64,000 nucleotides of DNA, from positions 20,208-84,207 of the forward strand of contig JANQOF010000062.1 in the NCBI GenBank assembly GCA_028279215.1, in the 5' to 3' direction. The number at the start of each line of letters is the position of its first letter. Within the stretch, counting starts at the first letter, position 1. Below the pieces are notes generated by a model. The model was not told the origin of the DNA, searched no databases, and was given only the letters and a program-made list of their open reading frames with translations. The translations under genes and the position numbers were made by a program. This DNA is from Pirellulales bacterium (GTDB taxonomy: Bacteria > Planctomycetota > Planctomycetia > Pirellulales > Lacipirellulaceae). Below, one piece after another: positions 42,856 through 53,015 of this stretch.

Positions 42856-44928
42856 CTACTCGGCCACGTAACACCTTAAAGAATGGTGAGCCAGCAGGAT
42901 CGGTCGGTTCGCTGCGACGATGGGACCATCGTGCTGGGGATAGACGTCGCCAGGTGGATCGGCGGCGGTGTCGATAAACAAACGCCAGCGTAGATGACGG
43001 GCGGGCTCGGGAATGGCGAACTTCTGACCCTTGCCGCCAGAGTGCATCATAATCAATACGGATCGCGCCGCGGGATTGGTAAGCCAACACGTACCGAGCA
43101 GGCAAGTAAGACTATTGTAAGTGCTTTCCCAGTCGATCGATTGGCCCTCGACGCCGTACCAACTGACGTCGGGCAACTCACCCGGCCGACTGGCAGTGCC
43201 GGTGAGGAACTTTTCCCGGCGGAGCACCGGTTGCTGGCGACGAAACGCAATTACCTCGCGGGTGAATCGAAGCATCTCGTCGTTTCGCTTCACCAATCGC
43301 CAGTCGAACCAACTGGTAGCGTTGTCCTGGCAATAGGCGTTGTTGTTACCACGCTGAGTACGCAACACTTCGTCGCCCGACACGATCATGGGTACGCCCT
43401 GACTGATGAGCAGGGACGCAATCATGTTCTTCGCTTGTCGGCGCCGCAACGCGACGATTGCGGTGCGGCGGGTTGGCCCTTCGACACCATAGTTACTGGA
43501 GTAATTGTTGTTGTCGCCGTCGCGGTTCGCCTCGCCGTTATCGAGGTTGTGCTTTCGCTCGTAGCTCACCAGGTCGTTGAGCGTGTAGCCGTCGTGCGAG
43601 GTGACAAAATTGATGCTGTGATACGGATTGCGGCCGCTTGGCTGATACAAATCGCTCGACCCCGAAAGCCGTGTGGCCATGGCACCGGTAACGCCGAAGT
43701 CGCCGCGCCAATAGCGACGGATGTCGTCGCGGTAGTGCCCGTTCCACTCCGCCCACCGCATGTTGGAGAACGACCCAACCTGGAACGCGCCGGCGGCATC
43801 CCAGGCTTCGGCGATAATTTTGGTATCGGCCAGCATCGGATCTTCGGCAATCACCTCGACCATCGGCGGGTTAGGCACCAACTCGCCGCTGCGATCTCGG
43901 CTGAGGATCGATGCGAGGTCAAATCGAAAGCCATCGACATGATAGTTGTATACCCAGTGCCGCAAGCAATGAAAAATCATCTCACGAACGATGGGGTGGT
44001 TGCCGTTGACGGTATTGCCGCAGCCGGAGTAGTTCTTGTAGCCACCGTCGTCGGTGGTCATGTAGTAAACGTTGTTTTGCAGGCCCTTGAAGCTAAAGGT
44101 GGGCCCATACTCGTTCCCTTCCGACGTGTGGTTAAACACGACGTCGAGGATCACTTCGATGCCGGCGGCGTGCAACTCGCGAACCATGGTCTTGAACTGC
44201 TTGACCTGGTCGCCAGGCTTGTTGCCGTCCATGTATCCGCGATGCGGCGCGAAGAACGCCATCGGGTCGTAGCCCCAGTAATTGGCACGCCGCGGTTTCG
44301 AGCCGTCGCTCTCGGCCAGCGGAAACTCATGCACTGGCATCAATTCGACAGCGGTCACCCCAAGAGATTTGAGGTATGGGATTTTTTCGATCACGCCCAA
44401 GTAGGTACCCGGGTGCTCGACGTTGCTGGTGCTGCTGCGCGTCAGCCCGCGAACGTGCATTTCGTAGATTACCGACTCGGCGAGCGGGCGATTCATGTGT
44501 CGGTCGCCGCGCCAGTCGAAATGATCGTCGACCACCACGCACTTCGGCGGACGAACGATCCCGTCGGTGGACCGCTGGAAGGTACCCGCGAGCGCACGAG
44601 CGTAGGGATCGATCAGGCGGGCGTGGCGGTCGAACCGCAGTCCCTTGTCGGGCTCAAACGGCCCGTCGGCCTGGAAGTGGTAGAGTGTTCCGGCTTCCAA
44701 GCCCGGCACAAACGTACTCCAGATGTCTCCCCAGCGGTCGGCTTGGGGGTCGAGTTCGATCACGCGTTTTGGCTCGCGAGAGCTCACGCGATCGTAGAGC
44801 AGCACGCGCATGGCCGTAGCCGACCTGCTGTACACGGCGAACTGCACGCCGGTGTCGTGCAAGATGGCGCCGTAGGGCAGAGGGTACTTGAATTGAAGCG
44901 TGGGAGGGGCGGGTTGCGTTTTGTGCAT
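42856..44928 (-). CDS. glgX: Glycogen debranching enzyme GlgX (isoamylase type)
   Basis: The 690-residue protein has an N-terminal CBM48-like sandwich (PLPYGAILHDTGVQFAVYSR), then a GH13 barrel: VIYEMHVRGLTRSS, DVVFNHTSEGNEYGP, DGFRFDLAS with the nucleophile aspartate, IIAEAWDAAG with the acid glutamate, and FVTSHDGYTLNDLVSYERKH. The NNYSSNYGVEGPT segment is typical of GlgX. It removes alpha-1,6 branches of glycogen. The start at ATG 44928 (HKTQPAPP) is a choice; an open frame reaches 44976. Confidence 0.92.
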   Translation of the reverse strand: MHKTQPAPPTLQFKYPLPYGAILHDTGVQFAVYSRSATAMRVLLYDRVSSREPKRVIELDPQADRWGDIWSTFVPGLEAGTLYHFQADGPFEPDKGLRFDRHARLIDPYARALAGTFQRSTDGIVRPPKCVVVDDHFDWRGDRHMNRPLAESVIYEMHVRGLTRSSTSNVEHPGTYLGVIEKIPYLKSLGVTAVELMPVHEFPLAESDGSKPRRANYWGYDPMAFFAPHRGYMDGNKPGDQVKQFKTMVRELHAAGIEVILDVVFNHTSEGNEYGPTFSFKGLQNNVYYMTTDDGGYKNYSGCGNTVNGNHPIVREMIFHCLRHWVYNYHVDGFRFDLASILSRDRSGELVPNPPMVEVIAEDPMLADTKIIAEAWDAAGAFQVGSFSNMRWAEWNGHYRDDIRRYWRGDFGVTGAMATRLSGSSDLYQPSGRNPYHSINFVTSHDGYTLNDLVSYERKHNLDNGEANRDGDNNNYSSNYGVEGPTRRTAIVALRRRQAKNMIASLLISQGVPMIVSGDEVLRTQRGNNNAYCQDNATSWFDWRLVKRNDEMLRFTREVIAFRRQQPVLRREKFLTGTASRPGELPDVSWYGVEGQSIDWESTYNSLTCLLGTCWLTNPAARSVLIMMHSGGKGQKFAIPEPARHLRWRLFIDTAADPPGDVYPQHDGPIVAANRPILLAHHSLRCYVAE

Positions 44929-45699
44929 TACCACGCTCGCTGCGCGAGCCAGTAGCCAAGGCGCCTGTAGTTGCATGAAAGTTCAGCTCGGGAGGGGCGG
45001 AAGGTGGCGAGGAACGGGTTACGCCGAACTAGCGACGCACCGGCCTATCTCTTCTCGGCCACTTCGAGCCCACCCTTGATACAGGCAATCATCGTACCGC
45101 AGAGCTTCGCCGCCCAGAATGGTTCGCCAGGGCCAAATTACCCCCAAGACCCGGTTTTTTGGCAGTATTCGCGGGACCATGCCGTGCGGCGACCGTACGG
45201 GCTCCAACATTGCGCCTGCCGGCAAACTTCGCCCCCCGACATCCGGAACAACTGGCAGTTGCGGTAGAACCTGCCTAAAATAGTTGACACGCGCTAACCA
45301 CGGGGTTAGCCTTACGTGGTCCGCTGCATCGTGGCGGACCGGATGTAAATATGCCACAACGGTGCCAATGAATCGCCTAGATTTTTAACGCTTTACCAAA
45401 CCACTCGACACCAGCAAGACGCTGCGGTCCGAATGGTAGCGCATTTTGGTTCGTGGCCGCGTTGATCGCATCTGCTTCTGTCGGCATGGCAGTTCCATTG
45501 GGAACGGATACGAGAACTAGCTACTGAACCTCACCCACAATAGAGCCACTACCACCTTACGCGACTTGGTCGCTTAAGGTGGCAGTGGCTTTTTTTCTTG
45601 GCCAACCTCGGGGTACGCCCGTGGGGAGGTTATGCGCTCGCGGCGCTGTCGCCGTGGAACACAGAGGTTCTGCATCTTTAGAAGATCCGAGAGGAACTA
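44929..45699. other. Non-coding stretch containing a possible small RNA
   Basis: No gene is convincing in the 770 bp between glgX and the PEP-CTERM protease. A TTGACA at 45284 is followed by the hairpin GCTAAC/GTTAGC, then GGTCCGC/GCGGACC near 45320, and a strong terminator at 45544-45597. This would give a plus-strand RNA of about 290 nt. Confidence 0.4.
45544..45597 (+). terminator. Strong rho-independent terminator
   Basis: AGCCACTACCACCTTA (45544-45559) pairs with TAAGGTGGCAGTGGCT (45575-45590), one mismatch, with GCGAC/GTCGC inside, followed by seven T. No protein gene lies directly upstream on this strand, so its RNA is unknown. Confidence 0.85.
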
Positions 45700-46704
45700 A
45701 TGAACAACACCCAATCGACCAGCCAATGGCGCTGGTCTCTGCTCGCATGCGTAGCGGCCTGCTGCGCGTGCACTCCCTCTTTGCATGCTCATCCCCATCA
45801 CACGGACCACGATCACGACCACGAAATGATCGTGCCAGAGATCACTGGATTTACGACGCTGGGTAGCGGTTCATCGGCGGACGACGATGGCTCGATTGAC
45901 GAAGGGGATGTCGATATCGACCCAGTGAACTCGCTTGCCGCGTTCGATATCACGATTAACGTTACCGGTAGTCCAACTCCGTCGCAGATAGCTGCTTTCA
46001 CTGCGGCCGAGACGTTTTGGGAAAGTGTCATTCTAAATCACAAGGACGATGTAGGCACCTTCTTGGGGCCAACCATCAACGCCGACATTCGTGTGATTGA
46101 TGGTCCTGGCGGCATCTTGGGCCGGGCGGGTCCGACGAATGTCGGCGGTACTACGGGAGGCGACTACACTTACACCACGCGAGGTATCATGCAGTTCGAT
46201 TCGGCGGACGTAGTGAACTTGCAAAATGCGGAGGTGTTTGACGATGTCATCCTACACGAAATGGGGCATGTGATAGGTATTGGCACTCTTTGGAACACGT
46301 CGATACTTGCTCCCCAATGGCGACGTCAACAGGTGTACTCGAATGGCTCTGGGCAGTATACCGGCGAGTTCGGTTTGGCCGCGTACAATGCCGAGTTCAA
46401 CCAAACTGGCGCCTTCGTACCAGTGGAACTTGGCGGTGGCCCGGGTACGGCCAACGCGCACTGGAACGAGGTAGACGGCGGTGCCGGGCTCACTGGACTG
46501 GTTAGCAACATCACGGGCATGGATATGCGAGATGAGTTAATGACAGGCTGGCTGAACTCCCCACCTCAGTTCATTAGTTCGTTGACCGTACAATCATTGA
46601 TGGACATCGGCTACAATGTGGCTCCGGTTCCGGAGCCTGGCGCAGTGGCATTGGCCGGAATTGCTGTAGCGGCGCTAGCGATCCATCGGCTCGGTGGTCG
46701 CTAG
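45700..46704 (+). CDS. PEP-CTERM leishmanolysin-like metallopeptidase
   Basis: The 334-residue protein has a signal peptide (LLACVAACCACTPSLHA), a histidine-aspartate-rich stretch (HPHHTDHDHDHEM) and the zinc motif VILHEMGHVIGIGTLW, the HExxHxxGxG form. AFTAAETFWESVILN before it is typical of leishmanolysin-like domains from bacteria. It ends VPEPGAVALAGIAVAALAIH plus a basic tail, so it is exosortase-sorted. ATG 45700 is preceded by GAGAGGAA. The terminator at 45590 insulates it from upstream. Confidence 0.87.
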   Translation: MNNTQSTSQWRWSLLACVAACCACTPSLHAHPHHTDHDHDHEMIVPEITGFTTLGSGSSADDDGSIDEGDVDIDPVNSLAAFDITINVTGSPTPSQIAAFTAAETFWESVILNHKDDVGTFLGPTINADIRVIDGPGGILGRAGPTNVGGTTGGDYTYTTRGIMQFDSADVVNLQNAEVFDDVILHEMGHVIGIGTLWNTSILAPQWRRQQVYSNGSGQYTGEFGLAAYNAEFNQTGAFVPVELGGGPGTANAHWNEVDGGAGLTGLVSNITGMDMRDELMTGWLNSPPQFISSLTVQSLMDIGYNVAPVPEPGAVALAGIAVAALAIHRLGGR

Positions 46705-46801
46705 CTTGTCGTAGCGTCGCTGCGCGTCGGTTGAATTGGACAGTTCGCGTTGGCGTTGTTCCGCATGCAACCGAGCGAACGGAACGACCGGATAAGGATC
46801 G

Positions 46802-47128
46802 ATGAAGATGCAAATCTTATGCAAGCGCATCGTGCAATCTGCAATGGTGGCCTCGTTGCTACTCGTCGCATGTAGTGCGGCAAGGGCAGCGCTCGAAGTG
46901 GGTACATTTCCTGACTCGCCACCTGAGATTGAGTACGACCCGACGATTCAGCCCGACTTCGAACCCATCATCCGGTACAGCACAAACCCATTGGCTACAC
47001 CGGGCCCCGTCGGCAGCGGCACAACCATTGCTGCGCCAGAACCGGGAAGCCTAGCGCTTGTCGGTTCCGCCATGGGAGGGTTGTGGCTAATTCGCGCGTG
47101 GCGATCTCGCCGTAGCCGTAGAGCATAG
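46802..47128 (+). CDS. Small PEP-CTERM protein
   Basis: The 108-residue protein has a signal peptide (IVQSAMVASLLLVACSAARA), only about 45 mature residues rich in P and T (PDSPPEIEYDPTIQPDFEP), and an APEPGSLALVGSAMGGLW sorting signal with an arginine-rich tail. A protein this short could be a surface anchor or a secreted peptide. It follows the metallopeptidase by about 100 bp. Confidence 0.8.
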   Translation: MKMQILCKRIVQSAMVASLLLVACSAARAALEVGTFPDSPPEIEYDPTIQPDFEPIIRYSTNPLATPGPVGSGTTIAAPEPGSLALVGSAMGGLWLIRAWRSRRSRRA

Positions 47129-47249
47129 TCCCCACGTCATCGCAGTCGGTTCATCGTGGCGCTGGTAAGGCGTTTTGAATCCGCCGCGTTGACATCGCAC
47201 GATCCAGAGTTCTACAATCTCCGACTCTGGTTCCTCGTGCGGAAGTCTC

Positions 47250-48287
47250 ATGGCCAAAGCAACTTACAAGGACTCGGGCGTCGACCTCGACGTGTACGCC
47301 CAAAGCATGGCCACGCTGCCGCGGCTGCTGAAGCGAACGCACTCGCCGCGGGTGCTGCCGGCCGAAGGTGGCTTTGCTGGGCTGTTCGCACTCGACTTCC
47401 CCGGCCACCTGTTTCGCAGGAATTATCAGGATCCGGTGCTTGTCTCTTGTACCGACGGAGTGGGCACCAAACTCAAAGTGGCCCAACTCGCTGGTCGGCA
47501 CGACACCGTGGGCATCGACCTAGTCGCGATGTGCGTGAACGATGCGATTTGCGTCGGTGCCGAGCCGCTGTTCTTTCTCGACTACATGGCAATGAGTCAT
47601 GACGACCCGAAATTGGTCGAAGCACTCGTCGACGGCATTAGCCAAGGTTGTCTGCAAAGCGATATGGCGCTGGTGGGTGGTGAGACCGCGATTATGCCCG
47701 ATCTCTACAAACGAGGAGATTATGACTTGGCGGGATTCTGCGTCGGAGTCGCGGAACGTGCGAAGCTACTCGACGGGCGCGCCATCGGCGAGGGCGACGT
47801 GCTCTTGGGTGTCGAGTCGAGCGGCCTCCATTCCAATGGGTACAGTTTGGTTCGAAAGATCGTGTTCGAGATTGCTGGCTTGGACATTGACGATTTTGTC
47901 GAAGCTCTCGGCCAAACGGTTGGCGACGCGCTGCTCACACCGACCCGCATTTACACATCGGCCACTCGTAAGGTGTTATCGCACTATCGCGTTAAGCAGG
48001 TGGTGCATGGCATTGCCCACATCACTGGCGGCGGACTCGTTGAGAACGTGTCTCGCATTCTTCCTGACGAATTGGGAATCCAGGTTGCCACGGACAGTTG
48101 GCCGGTTCCGCCGGTGTTTACCTGGTTACAGCGGCTTGGCGACGTCGACCACGACGAGATGGCCCGTGTATTCAACATGGGCATTGGGCTGGTAATGATC
48201 GTCAGTCCGTATTACGCGGAGAGCATCCAGTCGCAGCTGGCCGACTCGGGAATGAAGAGCTGGACAATCGGAAGCGTATTCAAGTAA
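47250..48287 (+). CDS. purM: Phosphoribosylformylglycinamidine cyclo-ligase
   Basis: The 345-residue protein has the PurM order: [48 protein letters not shown] with the nucleotide site, [45 protein letters not shown] and [15 protein letters not shown]. PurM makes aminoimidazole ribotide (AIR) from FGAM in purine synthesis. ATG 47250 is preceded by a GTGCGGAAG leader. It stands alone and is convergent with the enoyl-CoA hydratase gene. Confidence 0.96.
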   Translation: MAKATYKDSGVDLDVYAQSMATLPRLLKRTHSPRVLPAEGGFAGLFALDFPGHLFRRNYQDPVLVSCTDGVGTKLKVAQLAGRHDTVGIDLVAMCVNDAICVGAEPLFFLDYMAMSHDDPKLVEALVDGISQGCLQSDMALVGGETAIMPDLYKRGDYDLAGFCVGVAERAKLLDGRAIGEGDVLLGVESSGLHSNGYSLVRKIVFEIAGLDIDDFVEALGQTVGDALLTPTRIYTSATRKVLSHYRVKQVVHGIAHITGGGLVENVSRILPDELGIQVATDSWPVPPVFTWLQRLGDVDHDEMARVFNMGIGLVMIVSPYYAESIQSQLADSGMKSWTIGSVFK

Positions 48288-48309
48288 GTGGACTCACGAG
48301 AAGCATCTC

Positions 48310-49107
48310 TTACTCCCATTCCGCTTGGCGACCCTCGATGAACGCTTGCAGTCCTTCGCTGGCAGAGTCCGTGGTGCGGGCGGTGGCCATCGCGATGGCG
48401 CCGCTCGCAAGATCGGTGAGCAGCTTTTCTCCGGCGGTTTCCATCAGGAGACGTTTGGACAGACCGACCGCCTGGGGAGCACAAGCGGCGACCTGCGACC
48501 CAACTTCCATGCCGCGAGCCCACAGCAGGTCGTGAGAGACCAACTCGTGGTAGATACCAACTCGGTGCGCTTCGGCAGAGGTAAACGTTTGACCAACGAT
48601 AGCGAGCCGCGCGGCGGCACTCGGTCCGACACGATAAGCAAGCAGTGGTGCCGTCAATCCAGCGACTAAACCATAGCGAGCGTCGGGCACCGATAACTCG
48701 GCAGCCTCGCACGCCAGCACCAAATCGCTGGCCATCACAAGCGCCACACCGAAACCACCAACGGGTCCGTTGACAACGGCGATAACTGGCTTTGACAGGT
48801 GAAGCACATCGCCTATCAGGTCGCACAATTCGTCTGCCGTGTCTCCCCACCCTTGTTGCTGAGATGCAACATCGGGGCCGTCGGCTGGGTGTTCGGCAGC
48901 CATTTCCGCCAAGTCGCGCCCGGCACAGAATGCGCTGCCGGCGCCAGTGAGAATCGCAGCACGGACACGCTTCTCTTGGTACAGATCGGAAATTGCCTGC
49001 CGCAATTCGGCCACCACGGCCATGCTCACGGCATTCGCATAGTCGGGACGATTGAGTATGATCGTACCAACGGGTGGGGTGACTTTGACTTCAACCAAGT
49101 TGGGCAT
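48310..49107 (-). CDS. Enoyl-CoA hydratase/isomerase family protein
   Basis: The 265-residue protein is a crotonase-fold enzyme: LTGAGSAFCAGRDLAEMA with the CoA-binding turn, and VNGPVGGFGVALVMASDLVL as the oxyanion-hole segment. The two usual catalytic glutamates of hydratases are not evident at their canonical positions (AELSVPDARYGLVAGLTAP instead), so the reaction may be isomerisation or another crotonase chemistry. ATG 49107 gives MPNLVEVKVTPPVG. A gene of unknown function lies just upstream on the same strand. Confidence 0.86.
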   Translation of the reverse strand: MPNLVEVKVTPPVGTIILNRPDYANAVSMAVVAELRQAISDLYQEKRVRAAILTGAGSAFCAGRDLAEMAAEHPADGPDVASQQQGWGDTADELCDLIGDVLHLSKPVIAVVNGPVGGFGVALVMASDLVLACEAAELSVPDARYGLVAGLTAPLLAYRVGPSAAARLAIVGQTFTSAEAHRVGIYHELVSHDLLWARGMEVGSQVAACAPQAVGLSKRLLMETAGEKLLTDLASGAIAMATARTTDSASEGLQAFIEGRQAEWE

Positions 49108-49120
49108 TTGGGTTCTACGC

Positions 49121-50134
49121 CTACTTCGAGTTCGCACCGGCATTCCATTCGCTGGCTGACTTTACCATCACGTTCCAGTCCATGGCAGTACGGTGCACGG
49201 AGGTGGGAAAGCTGTGTAGGTCCTCCGACTCCGAATTCCGGTAAACCAATACGGCAACATGGTTGCCCTTTGGCGGAGCGCCTTGGATGCCGTTGAGTTG
49301 GAATCGGCCGTTACCCGTTGGTACGATTTGTACGCTCGACAGATCGATCGCTACGGTTGTACCGTCGGCTTCTTGCTCCATCGCGGCCCGTTGGCCGGCT
49401 ACTCGCAAGTGAATCGCCTCAGCAGTGAGGCTTTCGGTGCCGAGGCAGAATGGATGGCCCGACTCGCCGATCTCCATCCACAGCGGCGCCGACCGGCCAG
49501 GGTTCTCGACGATGCGGGCAATCGTTGCGACGGTCGCCAAGTGGTCCCAGTCGTGGCGCTGCAAATGGAGTGATTCGAATGCCGCCGCGGTACCCAACGC
49601 TCCCGGTAGCGGATCGCTTGCCAAGACGATTTTCGCTCCGCTCTGAATGGTCTCAATAATGGGTGCCGCATCGGCACGAACCCCCACCGACTCAATGACC
49701 GCGCCCGACGGCAGGGCGGCTCGCGTCACGCGGTTGCATATCGCATGGTCTTCCGCCTGGACGGCGGTAAGAAGCTGGTCGCCTGTTGGTGGTACAACCG
49801 ATCCGATCGTGATGTTGGGCTCATGCAACTCGACCAGCATGCTTGCGATGCCCTCGCGAACGGCTTGATGGTCGAACGCGGGGACGCCGGCGACGAGCTG
49901 CAATTCCGGGTCGAGGAAAAGCTCGCGTCGAAGGTCCATAAGCGTATCGAGCAGCCACACCGAACCTTGAGCCTCGCCACTGGGGCGCAACGCGAGTACA
50001 TCCACGCACGGCACGCCACATAAGGTCCTTCGCACGACCAGCGGATCGGCTTCGGGTGTGAGACAAGCGACGTACATGGTGCGAGTGTGGTCTGCGTGTT
50101 GGGCAATCGCGGCGAGGTTGCCGTTTGACAACAT
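49121..50134 (-). CDS. Conserved hypothetical protein
   Basis: The 337-residue protein has no motif I recognise. It is soluble, with stretches such as LLDTLMDLRRELFLDPELQL, VGVRADAAPIIETIQSGAKI and WMEIGESGHPFCLGTESLTA. The ATG at 50134 is divergent from rpoD with about 200 bp between. It ends 13 bp before the start of the enoyl-CoA hydratase gene, so the two may be co-transcribed. The end, GIQGAPPKGNHVAVLVYRN, is reminiscent of beta-strand closings, no more. Confidence 0.6.
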   Translation of the reverse strand: MLSNGNLAAIAQHADHTRTMYVACLTPEADPLVVRRTLCGVPCVDVLALRPSGEAQGSVWLLDTLMDLRRELFLDPELQLVAGVPAFDHQAVREGIASMLVELHEPNITIGSVVPPTGDQLLTAVQAEDHAICNRVTRAALPSGAVIESVGVRADAAPIIETIQSGAKIVLASDPLPGALGTAAAFESLHLQRHDWDHLATVATIARIVENPGRSAPLWMEIGESGHPFCLGTESLTAEAIHLRVAGQRAAMEQEADGTTVAIDLSSVQIVPTGNGRFQLNGIQGAPPKGNHVAVLVYRNSESEDLHSFPTSVHRTAMDWNVMVKSASEWNAGANSK

Positions 50135-50341
50135 GGCCTCCGAGGTAACGTGGCAAAACTACCACGGGAGCGGTCTTCTGGCAGCCCACGATGAAAGTTC
50201 GCCACACGCCGTAAGTCTCGCCCTAGCAACCACTTGCGGTCAAGGGTGCGCACTGCTCAGCAGGCCGCGGCGCGAGGCGTGCATTACACCCGCCGCAGAG
50301 CTTTTCTCCATTCTCGTCGCCAACAGCCCAAGGACTTCGCC

Positions 50342-51904
50342 GTGCCACGTTCACGCACCGCCGCCAAGCCTGCCGCCAAACGTCCCTCCCGTTCCCTCGG
50401 ACGTCCATCCACTCAGGGGCGACCCACAGCGGTGGCGGATCACGGAACCGACGACCACGCCGATATGGAGGACGAGCATTTGGAGATCGAGGAGTCCGAA
50501 GGCGACGCCGAGACGCACATCGACGATCCGGTACGTATGTATCTGATGCAGATGGGCGAAATCCCCATGCTGAATCGACAGCAGGAGATTCGCGCCGCAA
50601 TCAACATCGAACAGGCTCGCCTCAAGTTTCGTCGCACGATGCTGTGCAATGACTTCGTTTTGCACGCTGCAGCCAACCTGCTCGAGAAGGTGGAGCGTGG
50701 TGAGCTGCGCTTAGATCGCACGATTGAAATCTCGGTGACGAATACTTCCGAAAAGAAGCGATTGCTCAAGCGCATCGGTCCCAACTTGGCAACGATCCGC
50801 CAGTTGTTGGCCCTCAACAGCGAGGACTACATCGTGGCCATCAACCGCAGTGCTCCAATCGCGAAGCGTCGGGCGGCTTGGCGACAACTAATCGTCCGCC
50901 GCAACAAGGTGATTCGACTGGTGGAGGAAATGAACCTCCGGATCCAAAAGCTGCTGCCGATCATGGAAGAACTACACCAGATCGGCCACCGCATGTCGAC
51001 CATCAAGCAGCAACTCTCGGAACCAGACAACATCCATGGCGAAAGCTACATCGTCGAATTGCAGCACGAATTGCGATACCTCATGCGGATTACGCATGAG
51101 AGCCCCGCAACACTGGCCCATCTGGTGGCTCGAACCGTCGAACGTCGGGCAGCCTACGACGCGGCGAAGCGAAAACTCTCGGCCGCGAACTTGCGACTGG
51201 TGGTGTCGATCGCCAAGCGTTACCGCAACCGAGGCTTGAGCTTCCTGGACCTCATCCAGGAAGGTAACACCGGATTGATGCGAGCGGTCGACAAGTTCGA
51301 GCACGCCCGAGGTTACAAGTTCTCCACATACGCTACGTGGTGGATTCGTCAGGCAATCACACGGGCGATCGCCGACCAAAGCCGGACAATTCGCCTGCCG
51401 GTGCACATGATCGACACCATGAGCAAGATTCGCGCCGCGGCGATGGACTTCTTCCAAACGCACGGCCGCGAACCCAACCCCGAGGAAGTGGCCGAAGTGC
51501 TCGACATGCCGGTCGACGACGCTCGCTGCATCCTAAAAATGACGCGCCAACCGTTGTCGCTCGATCAGCCTGTAGGCGACCATGAGGACAACTACTTCGG
51601 CGAGTTTCTGGAAGAGGGACGCGACGATGACCCGCTTTACGATACTCATCTCGAATCGCTCAAGCATCGCCTTCAAGACGTGATGAGCGAGCTGAGCTAC
51701 CGCGAACGCGAGATCATCCGCCTGCGATATGGCTTGGCCGATGGATACAGCTACACGCTCGAAGAAGTTGGAAAGATCTTCAGCGTAACGCGTGAACGCG
51801 TTCGACAAATCGAGTCGAAGGCGGTACGCAAGCTCCAGCAACCGTTCCGCTGTCGCCCACTACACGGCTTCCTCGACGGTATGGAAGAGCCAACTGTAGA
51901 GTAG
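50342..51904 (+). CDS. rpoD: RNA polymerase primary-type sigma factor (RpoD/SigA)
   Basis: The 520-residue protein has region 1.2 ([20 protein letters not shown]), a long non-conserved region, region 2 ([60 protein letters not shown]), region 3 ([13 protein letters not shown]) and region 4 ([29 protein letters not shown]). This is a group 1 or 2 sigma-70. GTG 50342 with AGGA upstream starts the basic N-terminal tail. Whether it is the only primary sigma factor cannot be told here. Confidence 0.93.
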   Translation: MPRSRTAAKPAAKRPSRSLGRPSTQGRPTAVADHGTDDHADMEDEHLEIEESEGDAETHIDDPVRMYLMQMGEIPMLNRQQEIRAAINIEQARLKFRRTMLCNDFVLHAAANLLEKVERGELRLDRTIEISVTNTSEKKRLLKRIGPNLATIRQLLALNSEDYIVAINRSAPIAKRRAAWRQLIVRRNKVIRLVEEMNLRIQKLLPIMEELHQIGHRMSTIKQQLSEPDNIHGESYIVELQHELRYLMRITHESPATLAHLVARTVERRAAYDAAKRKLSAANLRLVVSIAKRYRNRGLSFLDLIQEGNTGLMRAVDKFEHARGYKFSTYATWWIRQAITRAIADQSRTIRLPVHMIDTMSKIRAAAMDFFQTHGREPNPEEVAEVLDMPVDDARCILKMTRQPLSLDQPVGDHEDNYFGEFLEEGRDDDPLYDTHLESLKHRLQDVMSELSYREREIIRLRYGLADGYSYTLEEVGKIFSVTRERVRQIESKAVRKLQQPFRCRPLHGFLDGMEEPTVE

Positions 51905-51915
51905 GGTCGCCGCAG

Positions 51916-52839
51916 TCACGCACTTCTTGGTACTGCGAAGGCCTCGATCTCCAGACGCACCAATCGCTCGATTAGTTCGATGTAATCGTAACTGCGGCGC
52001 ACGGGATCCTTTGCCAACAACGTATGCACTAGCGAGGCAATGGCCTTGGGCAACTCGGGCAGCAGCGAGCGGATACAGGGCGGTTTGTGTCCGCGGTGTC
52101 GGGCGATCAGCTCCGCCGGGTCTTCGCCAACAAACGGCGTCCTCCCTGTCAGCATTTCGTACATCACGACGCCCAAGCTGTATTGGTCGCTAGCCGGCCC
52201 GGCGGCATAAGCGCTAGTGACCACTTCGGGTGCGATGTAGGTGAGGCTGCCCATCACGGCTCGCTGCAATGCGCCGTGCTCGTCACCATCGCATCGAGCG
52301 AATCCAAGGTCAATTAGCGTCGCATGGCCGGTTGACGCGAGCATGATGTTCTCCGGCTTCAGGTCGCCGTGCACCATGCCGACCGCGTCGTTGATGGCCG
52401 CCAGCCCCTGCACCGTCTGGCGAGCGATCCACAACACCTCGCTGATCGTGGGCCTCCAACCGGCGGCCAGTTTTTCGCGCAGCGTGACGCCCTCGAGCAG
52501 TGGCATGACCGAGTAAAATGGCGGTTGACGAACATTCGCCGAGAAGACCGGCACCACATGTGGATTGGAAACCTTGCTGCCAACCCATACCTCGCGACGA
52601 AACAGCTCAATCGCCGCTGCATCGCGCCACCATTCTTTGCGGAGCATTTTTACGATGTACGCCGGCGGCAGTGACTCGCATGTGTCGGCGGCCCGGGCAG
52701 TATACAGCCGCGCCATGTTGGTCTCTGCAACTTGCCGTACCAACTGCCAGGGACCGGCGCGGCCCACCAGTTTGTGACGCGGCGAGGCATCGTTGGCAGC
52801 CGTCTTGCGAGAGCGAGTCGAGTCCGAAACCGTAGGCAT
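51916..52839 (-). CDS. Serine/threonine protein kinase
   Basis: The 307-residue protein is a Hanks-type kinase without membrane segment. VK in YIVKMLRKEWW is the ATP lysine, MVHGDLKPENIMLA the catalytic loop (D, N), LIDLGFARCD the metal motif in DLG form, and GSLTYIAPE the APE motif. The glycine loop is degenerate (RQVAETNMARLYTA). ATG 52839 starts MPTVSDS; an open frame continues back to 52917. It converges with rpoD with 11 bp between. Its substrate is unknown. Confidence 0.88.
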   Translation of the reverse strand: MPTVSDSTRSRKTAANDASPRHKLVGRAGPWQLVRQVAETNMARLYTARAADTCESLPPAYIVKMLRKEWWRDAAAIELFRREVWVGSKVSNPHVVPVFSANVRQPPFYSVMPLLEGVTLREKLAAGWRPTISEVLWIARQTVQGLAAINDAVGMVHGDLKPENIMLASTGHATLIDLGFARCDGDEHGALQRAVMGSLTYIAPEVVTSAYAAGPASDQYSLGVVMYEMLTGRTPFVGEDPAELIARHRGHKPPCIRSLLPELPKAIASLVHTLLAKDPVRRSYDYIELIERLVRLEIEAFAVPRSA

Positions 52840-53015
52840 ATTAGTCCGTCGATGCTCGGGGCATTGCAGAGCGCGGGAGAAGTCGGGAAGCGCTGCAAAA
52901 GGTCTGGGTCTTAGCACAGAATCGGTTGTACCGGCGGCGAACCTTAGCGATCACTGGCGAACCGCAACACTGCTAGCAGAAGGTGGGTAAACGGGTGGGA
53001 GTTTTATCGCGACGA

